64,000 nt of DNA from Scedosporium boydii (Eukaryota > Ascomycota > Sordariomycetes > Microascales > Microascaceae): assembly GCA_002221725.1 (NCBI GenBank), contig NJFT01000193.1, forward strand, positions 1 through 64,000, read 5' to 3'. Shown one piece after another: positions 48,333 through 60,305 of this stretch (its first letter is position 1; every line of letters begins with the position of its first letter). The position numbers were made by a program, and so were the translations under genes. The notes beneath the pieces were generated by a model. That model worked only from the letters and a program-made list of their open reading frames with translations, searched no databases and had not been told where the DNA came from.

Positions 48333-48903
48333 GTTGATTATTGAGACAGTGTGTTGTATCGAAGTTCGCCTCAATTCTGTCTAAGAATTTGTCTCCTACC
48401 TTGCAGATTAGATGGTGGAATGGTATGCTCGGCGCGGACGACACGACATACTCTATCTCGTCGGACGGGTCACTAATATTGTAAGTGCGAGAACTTGTAA
48501 TTGTCGATGCTTCTGCCTGCAATGCGGCCACCTTCGGTGAGTAACGCGACGGGAACGATATGATTGTATTACTCTCCGTATCATCCAAGAAGTTGGCCCG
48601 TGACCAATTCACCGGTCTTACGATTCCTGCGCTCCGGTGGGTTTTTGTTCTAATGCCCGACCGGTGAATTTTGCTTGGGGGTGGGCAATATTCTACGGAA
48701 CTACAGGTCAGCTCCAGAATAAGGGGCTTAGAAGAATACATCCCATGGTCGGAAATTATCCTCACAGCTTTCCAAAATCGATAGCTGTGTCATCCTGAGC
48801 TGCTCCCAAGGCAAAAGACGTCGCGAACTCTCAAGGACCTTCGCAGACCGCCTCGTCGAGGTTCATTTTTCAAGACCACATACTCGCCCGCCCTGGTGAG
48901 AAA
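48333..48903. promoter_or_regulatory. Divergent promoter between decarboxylase and second P450
   Basis: 571 bp between opposite start codons. It contains a perfect 12-bp inverted repeat (48606-48617 and 48659-48670) with a third CCGGTGG word between the arms. No gene is present. Confidence 0.55.
48606..48670. promoter_or_regulatory. Inverted repeat, candidate regulator operator
   Basis: AATTCACCGGTC (48606-48617) recurs as GACCGGTGAATT (48659-48670), separated by 41 bp, with CTCCGGTGGG in the middle. CGG-based palindromes are what Zn2Cys6 factors bind. It sits midway between two divergently read cluster genes, so it could serve both. The assignment to the regulator at 28957 is inference. Confidence 0.4.
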
Positions 48904-50503
48904 ATGGATTTTATCCTGTGGACGCAGGTCGCAGACCTTTCAATACTGAAAATTATATTCCTCTCGGGTTCTCTGGTGAGCAACCTCTTGAACATTCAAC
49001 CTCCGACGGCGCGCAAGACCAATAATTGCCGGAAAACTAACGAGCGAACAGTACATTGTCTACTATGTCCTTTATGCGGTTTACGCAACGACGTTTAGCC
49101 CCCTGGCTAAGGTCCCAGGGCCCATGGGACGAAAGTTCTCCTATCTTCCTTGTGTCGTGATGAGCCTTCGTGGTTTGGAGTCCCACGCAGTCCGAGATCT
49201 CCATCTCACATACGGGCCTGTTGTCAGAGTCAACCCGGAAATGGTGTCCTTCACCGCCCCGACAGCATGGAGAGAGATATATGGATATCCTGGTGTTAAG
49301 AGATTCCAAAAATTTGGCTATCGTCAGATCCGCCCCGGAGTGCCAGACCTCCTAACAGCTAATGGCGCGGACCACGCCCGACAGCGGGCAGCGCTCAACC
49401 GGGCTTTCTCCGACAAGGCATTGCGAGAACAGGAGCACTATTTCCAGGACCACATCGATCTCTTCCTCTCGAGACTGGATGAGAAGTGTGACCAAACAAA
49501 GAGCATAAATATTGTCCAATGGATCGAGTTTCTCGCCTTTGACATCATCGGGACCTTGGCATTCAGCAGCTCCTTCCACTGTCTCGAGGACAGCGGATAC
49601 CACCCGTGGGTCCTGCTACTCTTGAATTTCTTCCGATCGACACATTGGGTCCTTGCAGCAAGAATGTGCGGTATCTTTTACCCGATCGTCCTCGCACTTG
49701 GGCCTTTCAAGGATCTTCTTAAAGGAGAACAACATTTGAAATTGAGCTATGAAAAGGTCCGGCAACGCATCAAAATGCCCGAAGATGATGATCGGAACGA
49801 CTTTTGGACATACATCTCACGCCAGAACGAGCAGAAGGAAGGCTCCATGTCCGTTATGGAGATGGAGGTTAACGCAGCTCTGCTGATACCAGCTGGCAGT
49901 GACACAATCACCACTGCCCTGTCCGGCTGTTTGTATCTGCTACTGAAGCATCCAGACACGTTAGCACGCTTGCGCAAGGAGCTGGAGGCCGAATTCACGA
50001 GCGAATCTGATATCACTCTAATCCGCGTGTCAAGCCTCCCTTACATACGCGCCGTGCTCGATGAGGCCCTTCGCATGTACCCGCCGATCTCGGGAGAACT
50101 CCGACGCCAAGTACCTCGTGGAGGTGCCGTTGTCTCAGACCAATTCATCACTGGCGGCACCATCATCAGCGTTTACGCCAAAGCAGCCTGCGACAATCCC
50201 ATCAACTTCGCTCAGCCCCATAGATTCACACCAGAACGGTGGCTGAAGACGGACGAGCGGCCTGATTGGGCGAAGAATGATCATCTCGACGCGTCTCAGC
50301 CCTTCTCGGTGGGGCCTCGCAACTGCATTGGCATGAATCTTGCTTATGCTGAAATGAAGCTCATCCTTGCACGACTGCTATTCCGGTTTGACTTGGAGCT
50401 GCTAGACGACAGGTTCAATATCGAGAATCAGAAGGTCTATCTCATGTGGCAGAAGCCGCCATTGTCCGTTCGTTTGAGTCGGCGGCGAATCGGTATAAAT
50501 TGA
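48904..50503 (+). CDS. Cytochrome P450 (second cluster P450)
   Basis: Exons 48904-48975 and 49052-50503 give 507 residues. The start was chosen because exon 1 supplies the hydrophobic anchor (ILKIIFLSGSL) that continues into YIVYYVLYAVYATTFSPLAKVPGP after splicing. The I-helix is PAGSDTITT (normal AGxDT), ExxR is EALR, PERF is TPERWL, and the haem loop is FSVGPRNCIG with the ligand cysteine. It resembles the isotrichodermin C-15 hydroxylase-like group common in fungal clusters. Regioselectivity cannot be inferred. It shares a divergent promoter with the decarboxylase. Confidence 0.95.
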
Positions 50504-51086
50504 ACAAGATTAATTGTAGGAAGCTAGGATACAATAAACAACCTGCATTATGTATGTGAAGCATTCTATTTCCTCGGTTCTTCGTTGTGGTGAAGCGACC
50601 TCAAATGTCATGTTCTTCTGCAAGGGAGTAATGACAGTTCTACCATGCATCTACTGATAGACTGGCCGATTAGGTCGCTGCCCCGAGTGACGTCTTAGTG
50701 TCAAATTGGAATTTGATCTGCACGCACTATCACTCCGATTAGGCATTGTACGAAGTATTCTCCCCGTAGCCCTGAAAGCCTACCGGTGGATTCGAAACCC
50801 TCCGGTCGGAAGCTGACCAGGCGTCTACGAATCATGCCAACGCCGATGCGCTTCATGGACGTAAGTGGCATGGATCGGACTTAACTTTGGGGGAGATCGG
50901 CTGTAGGTGCTAAACCCGACTCCCCATGGCCTTTTTGAGCAAAAATCTCTAGTCTTTTTATCCGCCGTCATCTCGAGCTGCGGCGAAAGTGAGAATGACA
51001 ATCTTGAAGCTATTTGGCTCTGAAACCCGTTGTGGAAGAGAAAAGTTGACAGGAGACAGGAAGGCGACATCCAGTTACTCCCAAAC
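50504..51086. promoter_or_regulatory. Spacer and promoter of the aldo-keto reductase gene
   Basis: 583 bp. CTACCGGTGGA and CTCCGGTCGG occur 30 bp apart at about 50780-50815, again CCGGT words upstream of a cluster gene. No gene is seen. Confidence 0.4.
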
Positions 51087-52157
51087 ATGATTATCCTCGC
51101 TGGAAAGACGGTCAGGCAGAATGGCCTTGGCCTCATGCGTACAGCTTTCCCCCGCCAATCCACCCGTGTCTCATCTCACCCCGGATATGTCACATACTAA
51201 CGCTGACACCCAGGAATGACTTCTCCTGGCGCTGTTTTGCCAGATGTGGAAGCCTTTGCAGTCCTCAAAACGGCGCTTGAGGCAGGCGTCTATGTTTGGA
51301 ACGGTGCAGACTTCTACGGCACCCCCGATAACAATTCTCTGCATCTCCTCGCGCGATACTTTGAGAGATACCCCGAAGATGATCCTAAGGTAGTTGTATG
51401 TATCAAGAGCGGTATAGTCGACATGAAGACCCTCACTATCGATGGATCTCCTCAAACAGTACGTCGACTAGTCGCCAACGGAAACAAGATTCTAGCCGGA
51501 CACAAAAAGATAGACATCTTCGGCATCGCACGGATCGACCGTAAAACCCCGATCGAGGATACTGTAAAGGCATTGACGGAACTCGTGGCCGCTGGAGAAA
51601 TCGGCGGCATCCAGCTCAGCGAGGTAGGCTCCACCACGATCCGCCGCGCCGCTGCCGTGGCTAGAATCGATATGGTAGAGGAGGAAGCGAGTCTCTGGTC
51701 ACCCGAGATCTTTCAGAACGGCGTGGCAGCCACATGCGCTGAATTAGGAATCCCCATCGTGGCGCATACACCCCTTGGCGCAGGTATGCTCACAGGCCAG
51801 ATCAAGAGTCTCGGCGACCTACCACCCGGTCACTACCCTCGCGTTTTCCCCCGTTTCCAGCCAGGGAACTTTGAGAAAAATTTGGCGCTGGTTCGCGAAG
51901 TGGAGAAATTAGCTGTGGCCAAGGGTATAAGCCCCGCTCAGCTCGCCCTGTCATGGTTGAAATTGCAGAGCAAGAAACCGGGCGTCGCTGTAGTTATTCC
52001 AGTGGCGGGAGCGAGATCTCCGGAGAGGGTGAAAGAGAATGCCGAGACAGTAGAGATGTCTGAGGAGGAATTGCAGACGGTTGAAGCCATCATGGCTCGC
52101 ATCCCGATCCACGGGACCAGATATCCTGAGCCGGGAATGAAACTTGTTGAATTCTAG
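51087..52157 (+). CDS. Aldo-keto reductase (pyridoxal-reductase-like)
   Basis: NADPH-dependent carbonyl reductase of the AKR superfamily, closest in style to fungal pyridoxal reductases. Exons 51087-51138 and 51214-52157 give 331 residues. Exon 1 encodes MIILAGKTVRQNGLGLM, the first barrel strand. The barrel then shows NGADFYG (Asp/Tyr of the catalytic tetrad), IKSG (Lys region), HTPLGAGML and the cofactor-binding VVIPVAGARSPERV near the C terminus. The normal catalytic histidine region is replaced by IARIDR, as in the pyridoxal-reductase branch. It may reduce an aldehyde intermediate or serve vitamin B6 metabolism; its place inside the cluster favours the former. Confidence 0.88.
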
Positions 52158-52450
52158 ATATCAAGCACGATAACAGGGAATTAATTGAGACTTAGTAACC
52201 TTCACCCACCGAATTAACTGGAGTTTTCCATCATTCCTCATCCATGGGGAATATGCGTGCTCTCTGTCTTCACGCACGTGTCTCCACAAGAGACAATCGA
52301 TGAGCTCAAATAATTGGAGAGTAACTGCATCTAGACTAACTATGCCATTTTACGGCTTCCTAAAGAGGGACCTAGTAATGATAAGACAATCGTAGCGAAG
52401 TCAAGATAGTGTTGTGCGGTAAATTGCGCCAAACACACATGGCCACCGCG

Positions 52451-53586
52451 CTAAATACCTTCCGTCTCTGCAATCCTATAAACGTACTTAACTGCACTCG
52501 CTTTCCCGCTCTTCAGATTCTCCAGTCCAGTCTGAATCCCATTCAGGCCACCGGGAACAATCTCCGTTCTCTGCCCACGGAACCAACCTTCTTGCAAACC
52601 CCGAGCGATGTAGCGGAAATACACGTAGGCGAGGTCCTTAGCTTCAGGGGTTCGGTGCACGTTGCCGACAAACGTCATGGTCTGCTCCACATACTCTGGT
52701 ACTCCCTCCTTGTTGCCGGGCGATACGGAAGTAAACTTTGCTTCCTTGCCGTCCCCAGCGTCCCTGAAGAGCTGCGCTATGGTACTGGCGCTATTGCCCT
52801 CAGATACAGCATCGAATGCGTGTCGGAGAGGCGGCTTGCCAACGAGCGCCTCCTTGAGAGCCTCAATAACAGCCGAGTCACCAGCACGGTAGTCGGCTAC
52901 GATGTCTCCCTTGGTGGGGTCGATAATTTCCTTGACACGGTCAGTCGCGCGACCGGCGACAGCAAGGATGGGGTGAATGTTGCTCCGCAAAGCGAGCTGG
53001 AGGGCGTAGAAGCCGACGGCGGAGGAGGCTCCGTATATCACCAGTGGGACCTCGCGAACGTTGTTATTAGGAGGCGGCAAGGCCCACGGTTGCGGGAGGG
53101 CGAGATGTTGGTAGAGCGCAACAGCGGCGGTCATGGAAGCCAGTGGGATGCCGGCCGCTTCCTCAAAGGTAGTCGCCTTTGGAATATGGAAGGTCGTGTG
53201 CTGGGAAGCAAGCGAATACTCGGCGTAACTCCCCGCCGCGGCAGTGATTTCGTGCAAAGCAGCAACGCGGTCTCCTGGCTTGAACTCGAAGACCTTGGCG
53301 CCAACCTTCTCTACGATACCAGCAAGGTCATCGCCCGAGTTGATGGTTTGGTTTCGAAGCTCGGGGAGCTTCCAGTCCTTAGGATTAGAAGCGCTTATGA
53401 CCACCTTGATAAGCACCTGGTCGTCATTAGGCTCGGGGACGGTACTGTCGACAATTTGGACGGATGGTCCTAGAGCGAGTCAGTAGGTAGCCCATGTTGA
53501 CGATTTATTTTTTTTCCCCTCGCCTTGGCAGGAGGGAAATGACGCGGCCCAGGGTCCTTACCTTTGGACACAACAGCTTCCTTCAT
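52451..53586 (-). CDS. Zinc-type medium-chain dehydrogenase / quinone-reductase-like
   Basis: MDR-family NADPH oxidoreductase. Exons 53586-53562 and 53469-52451 give 347 residues starting MKEAVVSKG. The GroES-like half includes SASNPKDWKLP and GDDLAGIVEKVG. The Rossmann half has VIYGASSAVGFYALQL. No structural or catalytic zinc cysteine cluster is visible, so it behaves like a zinc-independent quinone or enoyl reductase. The very short first exon is inferred from the family's N terminus. An upstream in-frame ATG at 53715 exists but would add an unrelated leader. It converges with the aldo-keto reductase gene. Confidence 0.9.
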
Positions 53587-56071
53587 TTTGATCACGAAAT
53601 TTATTGTCTTGCTAGAAGTTGTGTGATCCGTCTTTGGGATGGTCGTCAATAGATTGATGGCTGGTACAGACGCGTCTTCCTGGGCGTGAGGCGAATCCGC
53701 GTTGGGAGAAACCAAGAGAAGCTAAAAGCCGGGGAGAATATTACTTCGAGAGTCAGATCCCATCCAAGGGAGCACGGCTAATCGGTACCTTCCAGTTTCT
53801 CATTCCCAGCTCTTCTGACGTAATTCGGGAAGGCGCCAACCTGTCTGAGCTGGCAGTGCTTGCAGGCATGCCGTTGCACAAGAACCGGCGTATTTTGATG
53901 CAGGGTGACACCGGTGGGTTTTACAAGATTGCTAGTAGATGTCCTCCTACCCCTCAGCCGTCGGACTCGGATCGGCACTGCAGCCGGATTCCATCATCCT
54001 CGTGTCCACCAACATCAGAAGTCCATCTTGAAGGGCCGTTTGGTTGGCGTTTCGGGTGAATTCCTACTCAAGGGAGTAAACGAAGCCAAGGTCGGGCGGC
54101 GCCTTCGGTCCACTAAGATCAAGGCTCTCGTAGACACCTGCGCGTTTGAAGCACTGTCGAAGTTGAAGAGCTATGGCGGAAGCGAATCTATGAGTCGAAC
54201 GAGTAGGTATTGCATTAACTTTTATACCCTTATGCTCATGTCAAGATCGCAATTCGCAAACATTGGCAATGCAACCATGTTTCCGTACATGAAGTGCATT
54301 TCATATGAACTCCAAAACGCCACTATTCTATCGTGATTTAGACATATGCTCGATTTTCTTTCTTTTTTGAGAAGTAAGCGGAAATCTCGCCACGGGAGCC
54401 GCATTTAAGGACCGCTCAATGTCACTGTCACCGTTGCGACACAGATGCCAGAGACAAGAAGACAGGCGGCTCCTACACCGCCAATACCGACCGGGGAATT
54501 ACCAACAGCTTCAATCAGAAGTCGAAGGCGAAGCGTCGAGGTCGAGAAGAGGAAGGAATGTAGGATCAAGGTGCCATATACTAGCCCACGTTACTCTAGT
54601 TCTCGGAGGCTGGTGCGCTGTTGTACTGAGTGGCAACGCCTATTGATGCAATTCATCACTGCCTCTTCTACGACTCGGGTCGACTGGTTGCACACTGGGG
54701 TATGAGGACAAGCCGTCCGTTGATTGGAAGATCACTGACCAGCGACTGTCACATATTAGGACCCAGTCTCCACATGAATTATTCCGGTTGACGAAAGAGC
54801 ACAGGCTTAACGGCCTCGCCGAACCCAACGCCAATACCAGTGTGGACTGCCGACGGCGAGAATGAGCATGCCCTGTTTTTCTGAGCTGATCAGGCCATGC
54901 TCCATGTGTTCTGGATATCTACTGCCAGGTTGGCGCGCCGTAGGAGTAAATAGGGCCATGATTCCCTGGCTATTCAGAGCTCTAACAAAGCCTCGGGGGA
55001 GTAACTTCAAAAGGCATGGTACACACAACAGATTTTAGTGTGATCCCCGTTGACTGCTGGTTTGTCCAAGGCCGCAAGTAGTAGACCGAGACGCCGCGTG
55101 AGAACTTGAGGCCATATTGTTTTCTCATGTACCTTATTCCCTCAAATATTGATGCGATTTATATAAGAGTTGCAGAGTCTTATACCCCCGAAGGGGTTGG
55201 GAATAAGTTGGCCGCTAACTGTCTGGTCCGGGGACGGATTGCCGAATCTTGGATGGGCAAGCTGGCCTGCACAAGTGTGACGAGGTCAGGCACCACTTCA
55301 GTGACTGCATGCAGGCTACCCCGAGAGGCGAGAAGTTACTCTAGAATAGAATCGGACAGGTCTTGAGTTATCGTATGTCTAAGATTCCCGACAGATACTG
55401 TCAAATAGGAATCCATCGCATTAATTAGTGATGCTATATTCTACCATCTCCTCGCTCTTACAATTAGAAGAAATCACGCGTCTCCCAGCATCCCACCACA
55501 ATGGATCCGATCGATAACGGCAACTGACCGATTTCCGATTACACCTAGAAAATGTAGCTCTTGGCAAGGATATCATTAGGTCGTCGAAACCATCAGGCAT
55601 CGCAGGGTTACATTATAGGTACGTTCCTCTTTGTTGATGCGAAAGGAGGCTGTAAATATAAAGCTGAGACATTTAAGCCGCACTGAAGGCAGCAATACGC
55701 TCGATCTCCCCCAACCTCCTTAGGTTATGAATGGAGGAACTTCTATTACAGGTGAAAACGGAGTGCTATTACACCGGAATGTTAGTCAGTCGCTGGTCTT
55801 AAGCATGAGATTTTTAAATCATTAATCTCAGTGTAGCATTCGTTCCATTGAAATCATGACCGCTGAATCGAAGCCAATTCGGGGTAACTATTACTCGACT
55901 GGGCCAACCCAGCAGGAATACTGCCGAATTCCTGCTAACACGGCTAATGGGCTTCAATTTTGTCATAGAGTTATAAATAGATAGGTTCATCTCTTCAAAT
56001 ATGTCGACTCGTAATGTTGGCTAGCGCCACGCTTCTTATGTACTCAGAAAGTCCCGTCTCGCGATTCTTAT
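53587..56071. other. 2.5-kb gap without a supported gene
   Basis: The longest gap in the cluster. Open frames near 53800-54200 read partly like protein but show no domain, splice pattern or conserved motif; they could be a decayed gene. The sequence is AT-richer after 55350. It may separate two functional blocks. Confidence 0.45.
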
Positions 56072-57703
56072 TTACTCCCCGTGAACTGGTGGTCCATCCA
56101 AATCAAGATCAGGCCGGACTGATGCAACAAAGGCCTTGAGATCATCGAACCCTGCATGCCACTTCTCGTCGAATGCAATCAGCTTGGGCAAACCCGCCTT
56201 CTCCAAGTCTTTGTTGACAGATTCCAGTATCTCATCGGCATAGGCGACGTCCTGCAACGCTAGACTATGGAACTTATCGCCGGCCTTGTGTTTGGCCTTG
56301 CGAGCCTGGTGCAACCGAGACATGGCATCACGAGACGGGAGCTGGGCCTCTCCCTTGAAAATTTTGGCCAGAACCCGAGCTTGGAAGTCGAAGAGTGAAA
56401 AAGTAGAGGTGTTGTAGAGAACGCCGACGAAGGCAAGAGTTGGGTCTGGAATGTAGAAGATATCCTTGTGCAGATTGTGGAGGGTGTACCCATCGGAGGT
56501 GGTGATGATCTTCTCATCCGCTTCATTAACCGGCACCTCTGGCTTCTGGAGCTCCCCAAGGAACGGATACGTCGTTATGTATCCTGTGGCAACGACCACA
56601 TGGTCGATTCCGGCCAACTCTCGTCCATTTTTTAAAACGACTGTTCCGGGAATGGGTGCAGTGTCTTCCAAGGATGCTGGCTGTTGCTTTCCCTCTTCGT
56701 TATCGTGATGGTTAAGAATAAACTCTTTCACATCTGGTACTCGCTCGCAACTCTCCGCTAGCCCTTCTTGGCGGGCCGTATTGGCCCTGGTGGGATCGCG
56801 GGATATCTGGTACGTTTTTCCCCCAACCTTGTCGATCTCGTTGGCAATATCGAAGGATGACACGCCAGCTCCGATGATGAGGACTGTAGAGTCCCTGAAC
56901 GGCTCCGGCGATCGATAGGCCTTTGAATGTGTCACGCGGCTAGGATATGTTTCCTTCCATTCTGCAAGACCCGGAATGTCGGGAACCCGTGGGACATCGT
57001 AGTGTCCGCTTGCCACTACCACGGCGTCGAACGACCAGGTCCGGGATTCGAAATGGAACGCATCCTCAGCATCGCGTACGAATTTCTTGGTGCTAACCGT
57101 CCACTGTATCTCACCTTGGGCCTTGGAGATATTCTCTACACGAGTCCAGAACTGTACATGATCTACCACGTGATACTTCTGAGCGAGCTTTGCGATGTAG
57201 TTTTTCACCTGTTCGGCCGTGATGACTTTTTCTGTTCCCTCTGGCCACTCAAGGAGGCTACTGCGCATTACCGCAGTGCCAATGTTGTTCGTCAAGCCAG
57301 CATATGCCGGACCTGGCGACGCGTGGTAGACCGAAGCCTGTTCTGCTGTCAAGCCGTCCGGCGTGGAAACGTACTGGGAGCCGGTGTCCGGTGGGGTGAC
57401 ATGAGGGAAGGGGGGATCGAGCGGCAGCCGAGCATCGTAGACCCAGACTCCGCCTACGCTGCCGCTCCTTTCAAGCACCGTAACATCCAGTCCAGCGATG
57501 AGGAGGTGGGCAGCCGTCGAAACACCACTGATTCCAGCTCCGATCACGGCGACAGATTTGATATGGCTGAGGCGCTGGGACGAAGCGGCTGCTCCGTCGA
57601 GTTTCTCCGAGCTCAATGGAGGAATGACATTTGGGATCTTAGCGACGAATGTATGGAACCCACCCGTCGTTTCAACTCTTCGTGTATTGGTAGCTGTCGC
57701 CAT
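56072..57703 (-). CDS. Flavin-containing monooxygenase (FMO/BVMO-like)
   Basis: Single-exon gene of 543 residues for an FAD- and NADPH-dependent class B monooxygenase. The FAD loop GAGISGVSTAAHL starts near residue 54. The NADPH loop GAGVSSFDIANE is in the middle, and the VVVATGYITTYPF motif marks the FMO family. The ASGHYDVPRVP segment corresponds to the FMO fingerprint region. It could oxygenate a heteroatom or insert oxygen beside a ketone; sequence alone does not decide. It reads toward the 2.5-kb gap and shares the minus direction with the next P450 and the enoyl reductase. Confidence 0.93.
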   Translation of the reverse strand: MATATNTRRVETTGGFHTFVAKIPNVIPPLSSEKLDGAAASSQRLSHIKSVAVIGAGISGVSTAAHLLIAGLDVTVLERSGSVGGVWVYDARLPLDPPFPHVTPPDTGSQYVSTPDGLTAEQASVYHASPGPAYAGLTNNIGTAVMRSSLLEWPEGTEKVITAEQVKNYIAKLAQKYHVVDHVQFWTRVENISKAQGEIQWTVSTKKFVRDAEDAFHFESRTWSFDAVVVASGHYDVPRVPDIPGLAEWKETYPSRVTHSKAYRSPEPFRDSTVLIIGAGVSSFDIANEIDKVGGKTYQISRDPTRANTARQEGLAESCERVPDVKEFILNHHDNEEGKQQPASLEDTAPIPGTVVLKNGRELAGIDHVVVATGYITTYPFLGELQKPEVPVNEADEKIITTSDGYTLHNLHKDIFYIPDPTLAFVGVLYNTSTFSLFDFQARVLAKIFKGEAQLPSRDAMSRLHQARKAKHKAGDKFHSLALQDVAYADEILESVNKDLEKAGLPKLIAFDEKWHAGFDDLKAFVASVRPDLDLDGPPVHGE

Positions 57704-58475
57704 TCTCGAGCGTCATGTGGCGATCTAAGCAAATCGGTCTCTTGGAAAAAGCAAGCCTGGCGTTCGCCGATATTGAATGGATAAAAACTATACGCGAGTT
57801 TAGGAGAGCGGAGATACTATCGAGGTCATGGACATTGGTTCGAAATGTGAGGAGTCTCGCAGCCGCAGCATGGCTGATTGATTACATGTTTTTATCGGAG
57901 CTCAACATTCGGCTCCGGAATGACACCACCACTAGGTCAGCCTCCGATTGGACGCATCTTTGGCATGTGGTGGGATCGCCAACACCCTGTCCCTCGCTGA
58001 GCTGAGAAGAGGAGCCAACGAAAGACATCGGACTCCGGCCCTGGCCTGATTACTCTGCATCTTTGGGTGCCTCCTGCATTGGATTGGTAATCTTGATTCA
58101 TTGGACTGTTAGACTGACCTTGAGGATCCTTGATCCTTCGGACAGCAGCCAGGCCCTGCTTAGTTTTATTTTCTTTTTTTCTCGATTGTTAGCTTAACTA
58201 ACTCTAATCGGGAGTGGTTGGAGAAGCGCTTTTGAATGATTGATATTGTGGTGTTATGTGTTTTTTTGGTAAATATCTAACACTGGGAAGACATGCAATT
58301 TCCTTTTCCTGAAACGATGTCAATAGAAAAAAAAAATTGAAAGGAATCAATCTTTCCCGTAGATTTGCTAGTAGTCCATCGAGACATGCGAGATCGTGCG
58401 TCTTGCATGTCGGCCAATATCCGCTATACAACAGCCCTGAGTCTGAATAAACTTGGCTGAGCATGGACCAACTCA
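57704..58475. other. Spacer upstream of the flavin monooxygenase
   Basis: 772 bp: promoter of the monooxygenase gene and 3' end of the third P450. TTCGGCTCCGGAATGACACC near 57910 contains CCGG. No gene is seen. Confidence 0.45.
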
Positions 58476-60305
58476 TCAGGCTTGCCTCTGACGAACCAAG
58501 ATCTTTACTTTCATATCGGGCTGCACAGACCCATTTGGGAATGATAGTCTCGCGGGCTTTCCAGTCCCCAGTGGGTATTGGATTTCATAGTTCAGTAATA
58601 GGTGAGAAAGTAGAATCTTGATCGTGTTTCCGGCAAATACACGGCCGGGACAGACCTGGGGCCCGTCACCCCACGTGAGTAGGTCAGGACCGTTACTAGT
58701 GTACTGGTGTCTCGTCTCATGCCCAGGGACTTGTCTCAGTCGGAGGAAGCGCCAGGGGTAGAACACGTCCGGATCGGGGTACAGAGTTTCCGAATTGTGA
58801 ATGTGGTGTTGGTCTACACAGACAATTGTGCCCTTGGGCAGAGTGGGCCCGATGGAGAATTGTACGTCTTCTTTCAATATGCGGCTGAGCCCCACTGGTT
58901 TATCTCCGTGAGCAAGACCATTCTAGCCGCGGTGAAATAAAAGTGCTGTTATGTTCTTGACTCACAATAATGAAAGGTGTTCACACGAGCAGACTCTCGC
59001 ATGAAGCTATCCAGCTTCGGAAGCTCAGTAAGCTGTGTGGGAGGCAACTTCCCGTCCTGTAAAACGCCAATAATTTCCTCTCTTAACTCCTCGACAAGAT
59101 CCGGCCGTTGAAGAAGCTCCGTGAGCATCCAATAGATGCTCACAGTGGTGGTCGGCGTCGACTCGAGTGTTGCCGTGATAATGTCTTTGACAAGTTGGTC
59201 GTAGTTGAACTCCCCTTGCTTGTAGCGGCTCATGAGCATGTGAACCAAGGTAATTTTCTTTTCGGCCTTGCCGTTTCCATTTGCCAATAAATCATGCTCG
59301 CGAAGTGCTTGTTCTATCGTAGGTCGCAGCAGGTAGCTCATGTACTTGTAGATCATCAACGCTGGGAAGTAGAAGACGGTGGCAGCTATGGGCCGCAAAA
59401 GGCGAGGAAAGAGGCTGCTAAAGTAAACACCAATTCCTGCTCCCACTGGAAGCAACGGGACCGCGCTGAGCCACCTCTTATCTCGACTCAAAGGCTCACC
59501 AACTATCCCCGTCGCGCCGGTCGCTACAACGACATCTAAAACTGTCCAGAATAGAGACACCTTCTTCCACTGGGGACAAGGACCGAGTGAAGACTCCCAC
59601 TATCGGAAAAAAAATATGAGGTCAGAAAGTTGGTTCAAAGTGATATTGTCCGAATCCAGTATTCAACACTGGGAGAGGCCGCGATCGGAAAGGATGATCC
59701 CTGAAGGTTCTACCTACCGCACGACGCGCAGTCTCCTGGCGTGCTAGGCCCAGTGGCCCGATACTTCGTGCTAAATCGGTGCTAGCCGTCTTGTGAAGAG
59801 TGTTGCTCGAGTCATCGGTGCCAATGAGCTTGTAGCCTCCGAATTGGACTGTAGTCAAGAAGTCGACCAGGGAGGCTGTTTTCGCCGGGAGTCGTCGGAT
59901 CTCGTTGACGTACGCGGATGGAAACACCACGAATTCGAAGCCGGAATATCCGAAGAACCAGGGCCGGTCAGGATACTTTGCAGCCGCTTCGTCGAGCATC
60001 GGCTTGTAGTCGAAAGCATGCTTCCCCTTTGACGGTTTCAGCTTCGGCACGCCGAGGCGTTGAAGGGAGAATATGTATGGGTGCAGGACGAATGAGTCGA
60101 GGGCCAAAATCAAGGAGATACTAAAGAAGACTATGAGAGACGTCCGGGCGACGGGCGAAGTGTCTCGGTAGACCTGCGCTGCCAGAAGTCGAGCAATCTG
60201 CCATTTTGTGAGGTTTAAGGGAGCTAATGCGTGTTGCATAACAACAAACTGCTCCTTCATTCTTTCGTATGGTTCCACTAACGGCAAAACGAGGGAGAGT
60301 GCCAT
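58476..60305 (-). CDS. Cytochrome P450 (third cluster P450)
   Basis: Exons 60305-59718, 59599-58966 and 58894-58476 give 546 residues. A long N terminus precedes the membrane anchor (LIVFFSISLILALDSFVL). The I-helix reads ITATLESTPTTT, so the usual AGxDT is replaced by a Glu-Ser-Thr version, as in several kaurene-oxidase-like fungal P450s. ExxR is ESAR, and the haem loop is WGDGPQVCPGR with the ligand cysteine. It belongs to a different P450 subgroup from the other two, which hints at a different substrate. All junction phases agree. Confidence 0.93.

Noticed and set aside
52409..53473. 354-codon plus-strand frame over the dehydrogenase
   Set aside because: Complete overlap with the conserved MDR dehydrogenase on the minus strand; no recognisable family.
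56927..57784. 285-codon plus-strand frame over the FMO gene
   Set aside because: Antisense of the FAD- and NADPH-binding parts of the FMO; no motif of its own.
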